DNA from: Atopobiaceae bacterium
GTDB lineage: Bacteria > Actinomycetota > Coriobacteriia > Coriobacteriales > Atopobiaceae
NCBI GenBank assembly: GCA_017941705.1
Contig: JAGAVX010000049.1
Span: 1-46,062 of the forward strand
Direction of reading: 5' to 3'
Length of the DNA: 46,062 nucleotides
Part shown: positions 27,322-35,776 of the stretch, in pieces
How positions within the stretch are numbered: the first letter of the stretch is position 1
Layout of the letters: the number at the start of each line of letters is the position of its first letter
Program-made: the position numbers and the translations under genes
The notes under the pieces: model-generated
The model's database searches: none
The model's input: the letters and a program-made list of their open reading frames with translations, nothing else
What the model was told of the DNA's origin: nothing

Positions 27322-28560
27322 CTAGAAGATGACCGTAAAGGTGGTCCCGTCCTTCTCGGAACTCGTTACCGAGATCTGCGCACCATGGGCATCGGCAATG
27401 CCTTTGGCTATGGCGAGGCCAAGCCCAAAGCCGCCTTCCGCCTCGCGACTGCGTGCCTTGTCAGAGCGATAGAAGCGCTCGAAGACGTGCGGGAGGTCCT
27501 CCTCGTCGATGGGGTTGCCCATGTTGTGGACCGTGAGAACCGTCTTGACAGCCTCTTGTGCCAAGCGCACGTCAACGCTCGTGCCGTCCGCGCCGTACTT
27601 GCAGGCGTTGTCAATGAGGATTCGGACGAGGCGGTTGAGCCAGTTCCTGTCACCCTGCACGGTCAGCCCAGGCGTGACCTCGCTCTCGAGCATGCAGCCT
27701 CTCTCGAATGCGATCGCGTCAAACTCGAGCGCCGCGGACTCGACGAGGTCTGACAGGTCGACCGGTTCGTGGCGCATGGCGTTTGCCGATTCGCCCGCAA
27801 CGGTCGCGTCGGTGCGCGCAAGCTCGAGAAGATCGCTTACCAACGACTTCATGTGGTTGGCTTCGTCAGAGGTGCTCTGCACCCAGCGCATGGCGTCGGG
27901 ACCCACGCCTTCGTGCTTCTCGAGGATCTGCGTGTTTGCCAGAATCACCGCCAGGGGAGTCTTGAGTTCGTGCGAGGCATCGGCGACAAACCTTCGCTGC
28001 TGCTCCCATGCCGCCGAAACTGGGCGCAGCGCCCAGTCCGAGAGCTTCCATGAGATGACAAACAACGCAAGGAGGGCAACGCAGATGATCTTTAGGTCCT
28101 TGATGGCCTGCTGGTACAGAAGCGTGTCAGATGAGGAGGTATCGACCAGCGCAATGCGCTTGCCGCCATCGTCTTGGTCCTCGCTGAGCCATGCCACATG
28201 GGCATCCCTATCGGTGCCGGAGACCATTCCATCCTCATAGACGTTGTCTATGACCTCGTCGAGGACCTCCATGTTGACCAGTACGGACGCGTCGCTCAGC
28301 TGCATGATGATGCCGTCGTCATTGACGTCGATGAGAATGCTGACCATGCCGCGCCCGCGTTCGTCATCCATTGGCCGCATGCTGCCGATGGTCGGCCGTG
28401 CGTCCATGTTCTCGTGTATGGTGTGGTCAAGCGCGTGCTGGATGAGTTCTTGTTGCGTTTGGTATGTCGTTATGTAGGTCGAACCGAGAACTGCCACGAG
28501 GACCGTTCCCGTAAGGGCCATCACGATGGCTACGAACTTATGCCTGAGCTTCTTGAGCAT
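27322..28560 (-). CDS. Two-component sensor histidine kinase
   Basis: A 412-residue membrane sensor kinase. Helix 1 is at about 8-30 (FVAIVMALTGTVLVAVLG) and helix 2 at about 155-175 (IICVALLALFVISWKLSDW), with a 120-residue extracytoplasmic sensor between them. The phosphorylated His197 is in DASHELKTPLA. The ATPase has N-box LIDNACKYGADG and G-box GGFGLGLAIAKG. The start MLKKLRHK is preferred because the first helix follows directly; the upstream extension lies in the regulator gene. The ribosome-binding site is weak. The kinase follows the regulator by 23 bases. The signal is unknown: no transporter or effector is in the operon. Confidence 0.92.
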   Translation of the reverse strand: MLKKLRHKFVAIVMALTGTVLVAVLGSTYITTYQTQQELIQHALDHTIHENMDARPTIGSMRPMDDERGRGMVSILIDVNDDGIIMQLSDASVLVNMEVLDEVIDNVYEDGMVSGTDRDAHVAWLSEDQDDGGKRIALVDTSSSDTLLYQQAIKDLKIICVALLALFVISWKLSDWALRPVSAAWEQQRRFVADASHELKTPLAVILANTQILEKHEGVGPDAMRWVQSTSDEANHMKSLVSDLLELARTDATVAGESANAMRHEPVDLSDLVESAALEFDAIAFERGCMLESEVTPGLTVQGDRNWLNRLVRILIDNACKYGADGTSVDVRLAQEAVKTVLTVHNMGNPIDEEDLPHVFERFYRSDKARSREAEGGFGLGLAIAKGIADAHGAQISVTSSEKDGTTFTVIF

Positions 28561-28583
28561 ATGCCAACACTTACACCTTGACG

Positions 28584-29261
28584 CTAGACGGGAAATACCT
28601 CGAGGCGATATCCCAGCATGCGCAGGGTGGTAATGTGCACCTTCGACTTGAGGTGGTTGACCTTCTTGCGCAGAAACGAGATGTAGGCCTCGACCGAGTT
28701 CTCGGAAGTCTCGCCGTCGGCGCCCCACACCCTTGTGAGCAGGTCCTGCTTGGAGACGACACGCGAGGTCGAACTCATCAGCATGCGCATGACCTCGAAC
28801 TCCTTGCCTGACAGGTGCACGGAGCGATCGCCGCAGCGCAGGTCATGCGTCGAGAGGTCGAGGACGAGGTCGGCGTAGACGAGCTCGTCGAGCACGACGT
28901 CACCCTGACGTCTGGTGAGGGCGCGCAGACGCGCCAACAGCTCAGGCGACTCGAAGGGCTTTGTCATATAGTCATCGGCGCCAGCGTCAAGACCTTCCAC
29001 CTTGTCCGAGGTCGACGTACGTGCCGTCAGCATGAGCACGGGTGTGGCCACATGCTCCTCCCTCATCTGATGGACGATCTCGATGCCAGAGACGTTGGGC
29101 AGCATTACATCAAGAATGACCGCGTCGTACAGCCCGCTCTTGGCAGAGACGAGGCCGGTTCGTCCGTCGTAGCACGCCTCGGCAACATAGCCGGCATCTT
29201 GGACGATGCGGCAGATGGCATCGGCGAGATTCCTTTCATCTTCTACAACCAGAATATTCAT
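28584..29261 (-). CDS. OmpR/PhoB-family response regulator
   Basis: 225 residues: a receiver domain with the acidic pair E7-D8, phospho-acceptor D51 in VILDVMLPN, T79 in MLTAR and K101 in DDYMTKPF, then a winged-helix DNA-binding domain (about 130-225; LSGKEFEVMRMLMSS, SVEAYISFLRKKV, TLRMLGYRLE). GGAGGGAG precedes the ATG. It is the first gene of the regulator-kinase operon. A direct repeat upstream (29312-29328) looks like a binding site for this class, so autoregulation is likely. Confidence 0.94.
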   Translation of the reverse strand: MNILVVEDERNLADAICRIVQDAGYVAEACYDGRTGLVSAKSGLYDAVILDVMLPNVSGIEIVHQMREEHVATPVLMLTARTSTSDKVEGLDAGADDYMTKPFESPELLARLRALTRRQGDVVLDELVYADLVLDLSTHDLRCGDRSVHLSGKEFEVMRMLMSSTSRVVSKQDLLTRVWGADGETSENSVEAYISFLRKKVNHLKSKVHITTLRMLGYRLEVFPV

Positions 29262-29311
29262 ATCGGACTCCCTCCAATACTTTGCTATTAGCTACATGCT
29301 ACCCGCCAACC

Positions 29312-29328
29312 CTTAAAAACAGCTTAAA
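29312..29328 (-). promoter_or_regulatory. Tandem repeat, probable response-regulator site
   Basis: On the minus strand TTTAAG-CTGTT-TTTAAG: two identical hexamers 11 bp apart, the spacing typical for dimers of OmpR/PhoB-type regulators. The downstream copy could stand in for the -35, with TAGCTA 17 bases further on as a -10. Confidence 0.55.
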
Positions 29329-29386
29329 CGAGGGACAAATAGTGCTTTACGACGGGCGTACAAGGTCAGTTCACAAAAACTGCACC

Positions 29387-29414
29387 TTGCAGACACCCGC
29401 TATAGTCGTATTAT
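29387..29414 (+). promoter_or_regulatory. Candidate promoter of the rpsP operon
   Basis: TTGCAG (29387-29392) and TATTAT (29409-29414) are separated by 16 bases, about 73 bases before the rpsP start. It is divergent from the two-component promoter. Confidence 0.6.
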
Positions 29415-29487
29415 AGAGAGTCGTTTGTGGCCCTGCGGCGCGGTCAACCCATCATCCACGTGCGCCGCCTGTCTGGAGGAGTTTTCA

Positions 29488-29799
29488 TTGGCAGTCAAGA
29501 TTCGCCTGGCCCGTCATGGTGCCAAGAAGCGTCCGTTCTATCGTATCGTCGTTGCCGACGGCCGTATGCCGCGTGACGGTCGTTACATCGAGCTCGTCGG
29601 TCGCTACAACCCGCTGACCAACCCCAAGACCATCGACATCGATCTCGAGAAGGTTGATGCGTGGATCGCTAAGGGTGCTCAGCCCACCAACGCAGTCTCC
29701 CACCTCATCGACATCGCGCGCTCTGACGCCCCTGCTCCCGAGAAGAAGCAGAAGCTGTCAAAGAAGGCTGCTGCCAAGGCCGCTTCGTCCGAGGAGTAA
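29488..29799 (+). CDS. rpsP: 30S ribosomal protein S16
   Basis: 103 residues reading (L/M)[19 protein letters not shown], then [14 protein letters not shown] and [10 protein letters not shown], the S16 signature, ending in a Lys/Ala-rich tail. The start is a TTG, six bases after GGAGGAG (29475-29481). No ATG gives the conserved N-terminus, so a TTG start for this highly expressed protein is well supported. First gene of rpsP-khpA-rimM-trmD-lepB. Confidence 0.96.
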   Translation: MAVKIRLARHGAKKRPFYRIVVADGRMPRDGRYIELVGRYNPLTNPKTIDIDLEKVDAWIAKGAQPTNAVSHLIDIARSDAPAPEKKQKLSKKAAAKAASSEE

Positions 29800-29803
29800 C
29801 CCC

Positions 29804-30100
29804 GTGACCGATGAGATGATCGAGCCCATCGAGGCTGGCGCCACATCTTCGGAGATGCCCTCGGACAAGGTCGCTGACCTTGTCGAGTACATCGTTTGCG
29901 GACTCGTGAGCGATGATGAGGCTGTGTCTCTCGATGTGACCGATGGCCCTGAGGGTGCGCTCATCGAAGTGAGTTGTGCCGAAGAGGACGCCGGTCGCAT
30001 CATTGGGCGTCGAGGCCGCACCATCAAGGCCATTCGCACGCTAGCCCGTGCCCTTGGCTCACGTGTGGGAACCTCTGTCGAGGTCGAGGTATTGGGCTAA
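29804..30100 (+). CDS. khpA: KH-domain RNA-binding protein KhpA
   Basis: A 98-residue protein with one KH domain: DLVEYIVCGLVSDDEAV, then the RNA-binding loop GRIIGRRGRTIKAIRTLARA. KhpA binds RNA broadly and, with KhpB, affects cell elongation and division in several bacteria. An unusual N-terminal stretch of about 20 acidic residues precedes the core. The GTG start is seven bases after GAGGAG, which overlaps the end of rpsP. Confidence 0.93.
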   Translation: MTDEMIEPIEAGATSSEMPSDKVADLVEYIVCGLVSDDEAVSLDVTDGPEGALIEVSCAEEDAGRIIGRRGRTIKAIRTLARALGSRVGTSVEVEVLG

Positions 30101-30104
30101 GAGC

Positions 30105-30629
30105 TTGCGCGCACACTACCGAGCCATAGCCCGTGTGGAAAAGCCACATGGCAAGAGGGGGGAGGTCGTGACGGTTCCCGTTCACGGCCTTCCCCCTCTG
30201 CTGCATGAAGGGCTTACTGTTGCCGTTGTGCCGCCGCCGCTCAAGGAGAAGCGCTGGCGTACGGTCTTGTCCGTCACCGATGACGGACGCCAGGGATCGC
30301 TGGTGCACCTTTCGGGCTGCGACGGCATTCCAGCGGCTGAGTCGATCAGCGGATGCATGCTCCTGGCACGCATCGATGACCTGCCGGATGACTATCTGCT
30401 CCATGACGCCGATGCCCTCATTGGGCGGGAGGTCTGCGATAAGGAGCATGGAAGCCTGGGGACTATCACCGCGATGCTGAGTGGCGTCGCACAGGACGTA
30501 TGGGTGATAGACGGCCCCTATGGCGAGGTCATGCTTCCTGTCGTAGAGGAGTTCATCGAGGAGGTCCCTGCGATTGGTGCGATTTTGGTCGTGGTGCCCG
30601 AGGGGACGTTGCAGACGGAGGGGGAATGA
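30105..30629 (+). CDS. rimM: Ribosome maturation factor RimM
   Basis: Helps 30S head assembly by binding S19. The 174 residues have the N-terminal RimM barrel (YRAIARVEKPHGKRGEVVTVP) and a C-terminal PRC-barrel (DADALIGREVCDKEHGSLGTI; YGEVMLPVVEEFIEEV). The start is uncertain: no ATG lies before the conserved strand. TTG at 30105 is chosen because it gives six residues before that strand and follows khpA by four bases; GTG at 30135 would cut into the domain. The stop overlaps the trmD start (ATGA). Confidence 0.9.
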   Translation: MRAHYRAIARVEKPHGKRGEVVTVPVHGLPPLLHEGLTVAVVPPPLKEKRWRTVLSVTDDGRQGSLVHLSGCDGIPAAESISGCMLLARIDDLPDDYLLHDADALIGREVCDKEHGSLGTITAMLSGVAQDVWVIDGPYGEVMLPVVEEFIEEVPAIGAILVVVPEGTLQTEGE

Positions 30630-31384
30630 GCATGCGCTTTGACGTGATATCGGTCATTCCCCAGGTCTTTGACGCCTATATGGGAGCCTCGATTCTCGGT
30701 CGTGCCTCCCAGCGGGGCATCTACGAGTTCTACGCCCACGACCTGCGCGATTGGACCCATGACCGTCACAGGACGGTTGACGACGCTCCCTTTGGGGGCG
30801 GTCAGGGCATGCTCATGAAGCCTGAGCCGATATTCGAGGCTGTCGAGTCGGTGTCCGCCATGGACGGGCGAAAGCCGCACGTCGTGTTCTTCTCGCCTTG
30901 CGGGTCGCGCTTCGACCAGGGTGTCGCAAGAAGGCTTGCCGCAAAGGAGCGCGTCCTTATGGTGTGCGGGCGCTATGAGGGCATGGACGAGCGCGTGTAC
31001 GCCCTCGCGGATGAGACCATATCGCTGGGCGACTACGTGCTCACGGGTGGCGAACTCGCGGCAATGGCCGTGACCGATGCCGTCGTCCGCCTGCTCCCAG
31101 GCGCCCTCGGCGATGAGATGAGTGCCCAGGACGAGTCGTTCTCTGAGGGACTCCTCGAGTACGCGCAGTACACGCGCCCCGCCGAGTTTCGTGGCATGTC
31201 GGTGCCCGACGTGCTGCTGTCGGGTGACCACGGTGCCGTCGCGAGGTGGCGACGGGAAAGCGCCTTGCGAAGGACGGTGCAATGGCGGCCTGACCTGCTC
31301 GACGGACTCCCTCTCAACGAGAAGGAGCGCGCCATGGTCGACGGACTGCTGGCAAATGAGTCAACGGGACTCGAGGGGGTGTGA
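30626..31384 (+). CDS. trmD: tRNA (guanine-N1)-methyltransferase TrmD
   Basis: Methylates G37 next to the anticodon using SAM, preventing frameshifts. The 252 residues show the SPOUT trefoil-knot motifs: RFDVISVIPQVFDAY, DDAPFGGGQGMLMKPEP, MVCGRYEGMDERV, SLGDYVLTGGE and VPDVLLSGDH. GGAGG (30617-30621) lies four bases before ATG 30626, which overlaps the rimM stop; ATG 30632 is an equally plausible start two codons later. Confidence 0.97.
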   Translation: MSMRFDVISVIPQVFDAYMGASILGRASQRGIYEFYAHDLRDWTHDRHRTVDDAPFGGGQGMLMKPEPIFEAVESVSAMDGRKPHVVFFSPCGSRFDQGVARRLAAKERVLMVCGRYEGMDERVYALADETISLGDYVLTGGELAAMAVTDAVVRLLPGALGDEMSAQDESFSEGLLEYAQYTRPAEFRGMSVPDVLLSGDHGAVARWRRESALRRTVQWRPDLLDGLPLNEKERAMVDGLLANESTGLEGV

Positions 31385-31393
31385 CCAAGCATC

Positions 31394-31981
31394 ATGGGTG
31401 TGGAAGACGCCGATCAATACGAGGAAGACGAGATGGGCGTACAAAGGCCGTTCTGGCTGGAGCTCCTCATGACGATCGTGGGGACTCTCATCATCGCAAT
31501 CCTGATACGGGTGTTCATTGCCGAGACCTACGAGGTCCCCTCGGGGTCGATGCTCGAGACCATCCAGCTTGGCGACCGTCTGGTGGGCGAGAAGGTGAGT
31601 CTGCATTTCGAGGACCCACAGGCAGGGGATATCGTCACCTTCAATGACCCTGACGGCTCTGGCGTGACCCTCATAAAGCGTGTGGTCGCAACCGCCGGTG
31701 ACGTGGTCGACCTACAGGACGGACGCGTCATCCTGAACGGTCAGGTGATCGATGAGCCCTATACGCAGGGAAAGCCTTCCTATGCGCTTGACGGCCATGC
31801 AACCAACCTTTCCGAGAACATCACGTACCCCATAACCATTCCATCGGGCATGGTCTGGGTGATGGGGGACAATAGGACCAATTCGCTGGACTCGCGCTAT
31901 TTTGGTCCGGTCTCGCTCGAGGCCGTGACCTCAAAGGCTATATTCATTTACTGGCCTATTTCCGATATCGGCACACTGTGA
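31394..31981 (+). CDS. lepB: Signal peptidase I
   Basis: Cleaves signal peptides from exported proteins at the outer face of the membrane. The 195-residue protein has one N-terminal membrane helix (about 20-42), the catalytic Ser52 in VPSGSMLETI, Lys95 in LIKRVVA, and the C-terminal box VMGDNRTNSLDSRYFG. A single helix and short length match the Gram-positive type. Ten bases follow the trmD stop, with a weak ribosome-binding site. In many genomes lepB follows rplS; here rplS is 7 kb away. Confidence 0.95.
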   Translation: MGVEDADQYEEDEMGVQRPFWLELLMTIVGTLIIAILIRVFIAETYEVPSGSMLETIQLGDRLVGEKVSLHFEDPQAGDIVTFNDPDGSGVTLIKRVVATAGDVVDLQDGRVILNGQVIDEPYTQGKPSYALDGHATNLSENITYPITIPSGMVWVMGDNRTNSLDSRYFGPVSLEAVTSKAIFIYWPISDIGTL

Positions 31982-32029
31982 TGCCGAATCGCGTCTCTAT
32001 AAACCATCGATTCGAGGAACGAGAAGGAC

Positions 32030-32935
32030 ATGAGTGATACAACGCTGACGTTTCAGGACATGATCCTGAAGCTCACGGAGTACTGGGCTGCCCAGGGGTG
32101 CACAGTCATGCAGCCGTACGACTCGGAGGTCGGTGCCGGTACCTTCCACACCGCAACGACTCTACGCAGCTTGGGGCCAGCGGCCTGGCGTACCTGCTAC
32201 CCGCAGCCGTGTCGTCGTCCGGCCGACGGCCGCTATGGCGAGAACCCCAACCGCATGCAGCACTACTACCAGTTTCAGGTCATCGTGAAGCCTTGTCCCG
32301 CCGACAGCCAAGACCTGTACCTCGGGTCGCTTAAGGCCATCGGCCTTGATCCCGCAAAGCATGACGTGCGTTTTGTCGAGGACGACTGGGAGAGCCCGAC
32401 CCTAGGCGCATGGGGACTTGGCTGGGAGGTCTGGATGGATGGCATGGAGGTCACCCAATACACCTACTTCCAGCAGGTCGGCGGCATCGAGGTCGACCCG
32501 GTGCCCGTCGAGATCACCTATGGTCTCGAGCGCATCGCGATGTACATCCAGGGCGTCGACTCGGTCTATGACCTCGTGTGGAGCTACCTGCCCGATGGTA
32601 CGCCCATGACCTACGGGGATGTCTTCCACGAGAACGAGTACGAGTTCTCGTGCTACAACTTCGAGGTTGCCGATGTGGACATGATGCGTCGCAAGTTCGA
32701 CGAGTACGAGGCTGAGTGCCACTCCTGCCTCGAGGCGAAGCTCCCGCTTCCTGCATACGACTGTGTCATGAAGTGCTCGCACGCCTTCAATATCCTCGAC
32801 GCCCGCGGCGCCATCTCTGCAACCGAGCGCGCCAACTACATCCTGCGCGTACGCACCGTGGCAAAGGCCTGCTGCGAGGCCTACCTCGAGCTTGTTGCCG
32901 CAAAGGACAAGGCTTCTGACAAGGAGGTGGCCTAA
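32030..32935 (+). CDS. glyQ: Glycyl-tRNA synthetase alpha subunit
   Basis: The catalytic subunit of the tetrameric (alpha2beta2) bacterial glycyl-tRNA synthetase. The 301 residues begin [18 protein letters not shown] and carry the class II motifs ([44 protein letters not shown]). Only 48 bases separate it from lepB, so there is no room for a T-box leader. glyS starts two bases after its stop. Confidence 0.97.
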   Translation: MSDTTLTFQDMILKLTEYWAAQGCTVMQPYDSEVGAGTFHTATTLRSLGPAAWRTCYPQPCRRPADGRYGENPNRMQHYYQFQVIVKPCPADSQDLYLGSLKAIGLDPAKHDVRFVEDDWESPTLGAWGLGWEVWMDGMEVTQYTYFQQVGGIEVDPVPVEITYGLERIAMYIQGVDSVYDLVWSYLPDGTPMTYGDVFHENEYEFSCYNFEVADVDMMRRKFDEYEAECHSCLEAKLPLPAYDCVMKCSHAFNILDARGAISATERANYILRVRTVAKACCEAYLELVAAKDKASDKEVA

Positions 32936-32936
32936 G

Positions 32937-35033
32937 ATGGCAGACACTCTTGACTTCCTGCTCGAGATCGGCTGCGAGGAGATGCCCTCCGCCCCCCTCA
33001 TGAAGGCCCAAGACCAGCTTGGCAAGATCGTCTCGAAGGGTCTTGACGAGGCGGGTCTCTCGCATGGCGAAGTGCGGACGCTCTCGACCCCGCGCCGCCT
33101 GGCAGTGCTGGTAAGCGATTGCGCGACGGCGACCGAGGAGATTCATGAGGTTGTCCGCGGTCCCAAGAGCGCCATTGCCTTCGACGGCGACGGCAAGCCC
33201 ACCCGTGCTGCGGAGGGCTTCGCCCGCAAGAACGGGACTACGGCAGAAGAGCTCGTGCGTCGCGTTGCCGAAGATGGCAACGAGTACGTCTTTGCGGAGC
33301 GCTCCATTCCCAGCGTCTCGGCGCTGGAGCTCCTGTCGACACTGTGCGAGCGCACGATTGCCGACATCAAGTGGCCCAACTACCGCAGCCAGCGGTGGGG
33401 AAGCGAGCACCAGACCTTTGTCAGGCCGATCCGCTGGATCTGCGCCCTGCTCGGCGGCGATGTCATACCTGTCAAGTATGCAGACGTGACCAGTGGCAAC
33501 ACGACGCGCGGCCATCGCGTTCTGGCTCCCGGCGACCATGTGGTGAGCGAGCCCGCTCGTTACGAGCGGGTGCTCGAGGAAGCCTTCGTGCTTGGCGAGA
33601 AGCGTCGTGCCGAAGTCATACGAGAGGGCATCGAGAAGATCGAGCTCGAGCGCGGCGGAGCTCGTGTAGACACGCCGAAGGGTGTCTTTGACGAGGTGGT
33701 CAACCTCTGCGAGTGGCCCTCGGTCGTCGTGGGAGCCTTTGACGAGGAGTTTCTTGCGGTTCCACAGGAGATCATCGTCGAGGCGATGCTCAAGCATCAG
33801 CGCTACTTCCCGATATATGCTGCCGACGGCTCGCTCACGCGCGAGTTCGTCATCGTGTCCAACGCCGACCCTGCGGTCAACGATACGGTGCGCGACGGCA
33901 ACGAGCGTGTCGTGCGTCCTCGCCTCGATGATGCGAAGTTCTTCTATGACGAGGACCTCAAGGTGGGCCTCGATGCCTTCCGCGAGCGACTCTCTCAGGT
34001 CGTGTTCCAGAAGAGCCTTGGCACGGTCCTTCAGAAGAGCGAGCGCATGGAAGCGATAGCCCGTGAGGTCGCTTGCCAGGCAAGTGACGACGAGCAGGTA
34101 GCCACGGACGCCGCCAGGGCCGCTCACCTCGCCAAGGCCGACCTCGTCTCGCAGGCGGTTGTCGAGTTCACCAGCCAGCAGGGAATCATGGGTGGCTACT
34201 ACGCGGCGGCGCAGGGCGAGTCCGACCGCGTGGCGCAGGCGATCTCCCAGCACTATCGTCCGCGTTTTGCCGGCGACATCCTGCCCGACACTCTCGTGGG
34301 CAAGGCAGTGGCCATTGCCGACAAGGTCGACACGATCTGCGGCATGTTTGCCATCGACGAGCCGCCCACTGGCTCTGCCGATCCGTTTGCGGTGCGCCGT
34401 TCCGCCATCGGCGTCATCGCCATGCTTCGCGACCTCCCGCAGGTTTCTATCGCCAAGCTGATCGAGACTGCCCTTGACGCCTACCTTCAGCAGGGTCTTT
34501 CCTTTGACGCTGACGAAGTCGCCGCAAAGGTCGCCGGCTTCTTTGCGGGACGCCTTACCGCGATAGCACGTGACGAGGGTGTCGAGCCTGACGCCATCGA
34601 GGCTGTCTCGGCCGTCAACGTCATTGACCCGGCTGAGTTCCTTGCCCGTGCACACGCTCTTGACAACGCCCGCAACGACGACCCCGAGACCTTCGACGAC
34701 CTTGCCACGGCCTATGCCCGCGCAAGCCACCTCGCCGACTCGTCGCTTGGGACCGATGTGGACCAGAGCATCCTCGGTGAGGCCGAGGCGGCGCTGCTCG
34801 CCTCGGTCGACCAGTGCGCCGACAACGTGAAGGCCGCCATCGCAGACGGCAAGATCGACGCGGCGATTGCCGCGCTCGCCGGCCTGCGCGAGCCGATCGA
34901 CCGCTTCTTCGACGATGTTCTCGTGATGGACGAGGACATGTCCGTTCGCGACAACCGCCTGCGTCTTCTCAACCGCTTCGAAGCCGCGTTCAAGGACGTG
35001 GCCAACATCGGGGCACTGGCCAAGAAGAAGTAG
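32937..35033 (+). CDS. glyS: Glycyl-tRNA synthetase beta subunit
   Basis: Binds tRNA-Gly and completes the synthetase. The 698 residues are normal length: LDFLLEIGCEEMP at the N-terminus, HQRYFPIYAADGSLTREFVIVSN, RPRLDDAKFFYDEDLK, EFTSQQGIMGGYYA, and the HD-like domain with KAVAIADKVDTICGMF. It ends in an anticodon-binding region (FFDDVLVMDEDMSVRDNRL). AAGGAGGTGG overlaps the glyQ end and drives the ATG at 32937. Confidence 0.97.
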   Translation: MADTLDFLLEIGCEEMPSAPLMKAQDQLGKIVSKGLDEAGLSHGEVRTLSTPRRLAVLVSDCATATEEIHEVVRGPKSAIAFDGDGKPTRAAEGFARKNGTTAEELVRRVAEDGNEYVFAERSIPSVSALELLSTLCERTIADIKWPNYRSQRWGSEHQTFVRPIRWICALLGGDVIPVKYADVTSGNTTRGHRVLAPGDHVVSEPARYERVLEEAFVLGEKRRAEVIREGIEKIELERGGARVDTPKGVFDEVVNLCEWPSVVVGAFDEEFLAVPQEIIVEAMLKHQRYFPIYAADGSLTREFVIVSNADPAVNDTVRDGNERVVRPRLDDAKFFYDEDLKVGLDAFRERLSQVVFQKSLGTVLQKSERMEAIAREVACQASDDEQVATDAARAAHLAKADLVSQAVVEFTSQQGIMGGYYAAAQGESDRVAQAISQHYRPRFAGDILPDTLVGKAVAIADKVDTICGMFAIDEPPTGSADPFAVRRSAIGVIAMLRDLPQVSIAKLIETALDAYLQQGLSFDADEVAAKVAGFFAGRLTAIARDEGVEPDAIEAVSAVNVIDPAEFLARAHALDNARNDDPETFDDLATAYARASHLADSSLGTDVDQSILGEAEAALLASVDQCADNVKAAIADGKIDAAIAALAGLREPIDRFFDDVLVMDEDMSVRDNRLRLLNRFEAAFKDVANIGALAKKK

Positions 35034-35058
35034 CCTGTCGGCAGGCAAAAGCATAAGC

Positions 35059-35095
35059 AAGGGGCCGTTTTGCATTCGCAACGGTCCCTTTTCTT
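35059..35095 (+). terminator. Rho-independent terminator after glyS
   Basis: AAGGGGCCGTT (35059-35069) pairs with AACGGTCCCTT (35080-35090) with one G-U pair, followed by a T-rich tail. It separates glyQS from the PDRP-like gene. Confidence 0.88.
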
Positions 35096-35131
35096 TCTCT
35101 CGCCGAACCATGGGAGCCAATCGACCCTTTT

Positions 35132-35144
35132 GTACGTGACGTAC
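35132..35144. repeat. Palindrome GTACGTGACGTAC upstream of the PDRP-like gene
   Basis: Perfect 6-bp arms around one central base, 134 bases before the start of the PDRP-like gene. It could be an operator. A second palindrome, GGGAATTCCC, lies at 35220-35229. Confidence 0.4.
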
Positions 35145-35278
35145 TTGTAATTGAAGGCGAGACTGGTATGAGAACAACTCCATGGCTCGTGCGATAGGTA
35201 GCTGTTCTAGGAGTAGGTAGGGAATTCCCATTTGGGATTCATGATTCGGGCATAGAAGCCCACGGCTGGGAGGCACAC

Positions 35279-35677
35279 ATGGCAGACGTAGACGTCCTCT
35301 TCGAGACCGAGACGCCCACACCCATCGTCTTCGTTATCTCTGACGCCCGCGGCGAGACCGCTACTGGCGTCGTCTCGGCAGCTGCTTCGCAGTTCACCGA
35401 TGACATCGTTATTATCAAGCGTCTTGGCGAGGTTCGCACCGTCGATACGGTCAAGAAGTATCTCGACGAGAATGTCGATCCCGATTGCCCGCTGGCAGTG
35501 TTCCACACCATCGTCGACCGCAACCTTCGTCGTGACATTCGTCGCGAGCTCGACAAGCGCGGCATTCCTTCGATTGACCTCCTCGGACCTGCCGTCACGA
35601 TCATCTCGACGCTCACGGGCGAGGAGCCGGTCAACGAGGCCGGACACCGCACCACGGTCGCAGTGCACAACGTCTAG
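35279..35677 (+). CDS. Stand-alone N-terminal domain of a PPDK regulatory protein (DUF299)
   Basis: A 132-residue protein whose residues 14-120 follow the N-terminal domain of the PDRP/PpsR family: PIVFVISDARGETATGVVSA, then VRTVDTVKKYLD, VFHTIVDRNLRRDIRREL and GIPSIDLLGP. Complete enzymes are about 270 residues and have a C-terminal domain with a P-loop (GVSRTSKTPLS in the B. subtilis protein) that phosphorylates and dephosphorylates PPDK. That domain is absent: the frame ends at the domain boundary, and the 197 bases up to ppdK hold no remnant. The gene has GGGAGG five bases before the ATG and C-ending codons like its neighbours, so it looks maintained, not decayed. Catalysis on PPDK seems impossible without the missing domain; a binding role is inference. 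Confidence 0.85.
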   Translation: MADVDVLFETETPTPIVFVISDARGETATGVVSAAASQFTDDIVIIKRLGEVRTVDTVKKYLDENVDPDCPLAVFHTIVDRNLRRDIRRELDKRGIPSIDLLGPAVTIISTLTGEEPVNEAGHRTTVAVHNV

Positions 35678-35690
35678 ACACGCACCATTC

Positions 35691-35705
35691 CCTCTCATAG
35701 AGAGG
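35691..35705 (+). repeat. Short hairpin between the PDRP-like gene and ppdK
   Basis: CCTCTC-ATA-GAGAGG, 6-bp perfect stem, 14 bases after the PDRP-like stop. No U-tract follows, so it is at most a weak transcript end or a processing site. Confidence 0.4.
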
Positions 35706-35734
35706 ACGATGATTTCATGTGTCTTACATCCGCT

Positions 35735-35763
35735 TTGCGTAGGCGGGTATGTGCGGATACAAT
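35735..35763 (+). promoter_or_regulatory. Candidate promoter of ppdK
   Basis: TTGCGT (35735-35740) and TACAAT (35758-35763) are separated by 17 bases. The predicted transcript begins near 35770, just before the 44-base hairpin at 35777. Confidence 0.62.
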
Positions 35764-35776
35764 GAACTAGGTAAGT

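Noticed and set aside
31982..32029. A glycine T-box before glyQ
   Set aside because: Only 48 bases separate lepB from glyQ, far too short for a T-box, and no T-box sequence is visible.
32787..35321. An 844-residue open frame antisense to glyS
   Set aside because: Same codon-bias effect; it crosses the glyS terminator and has no family resemblance.
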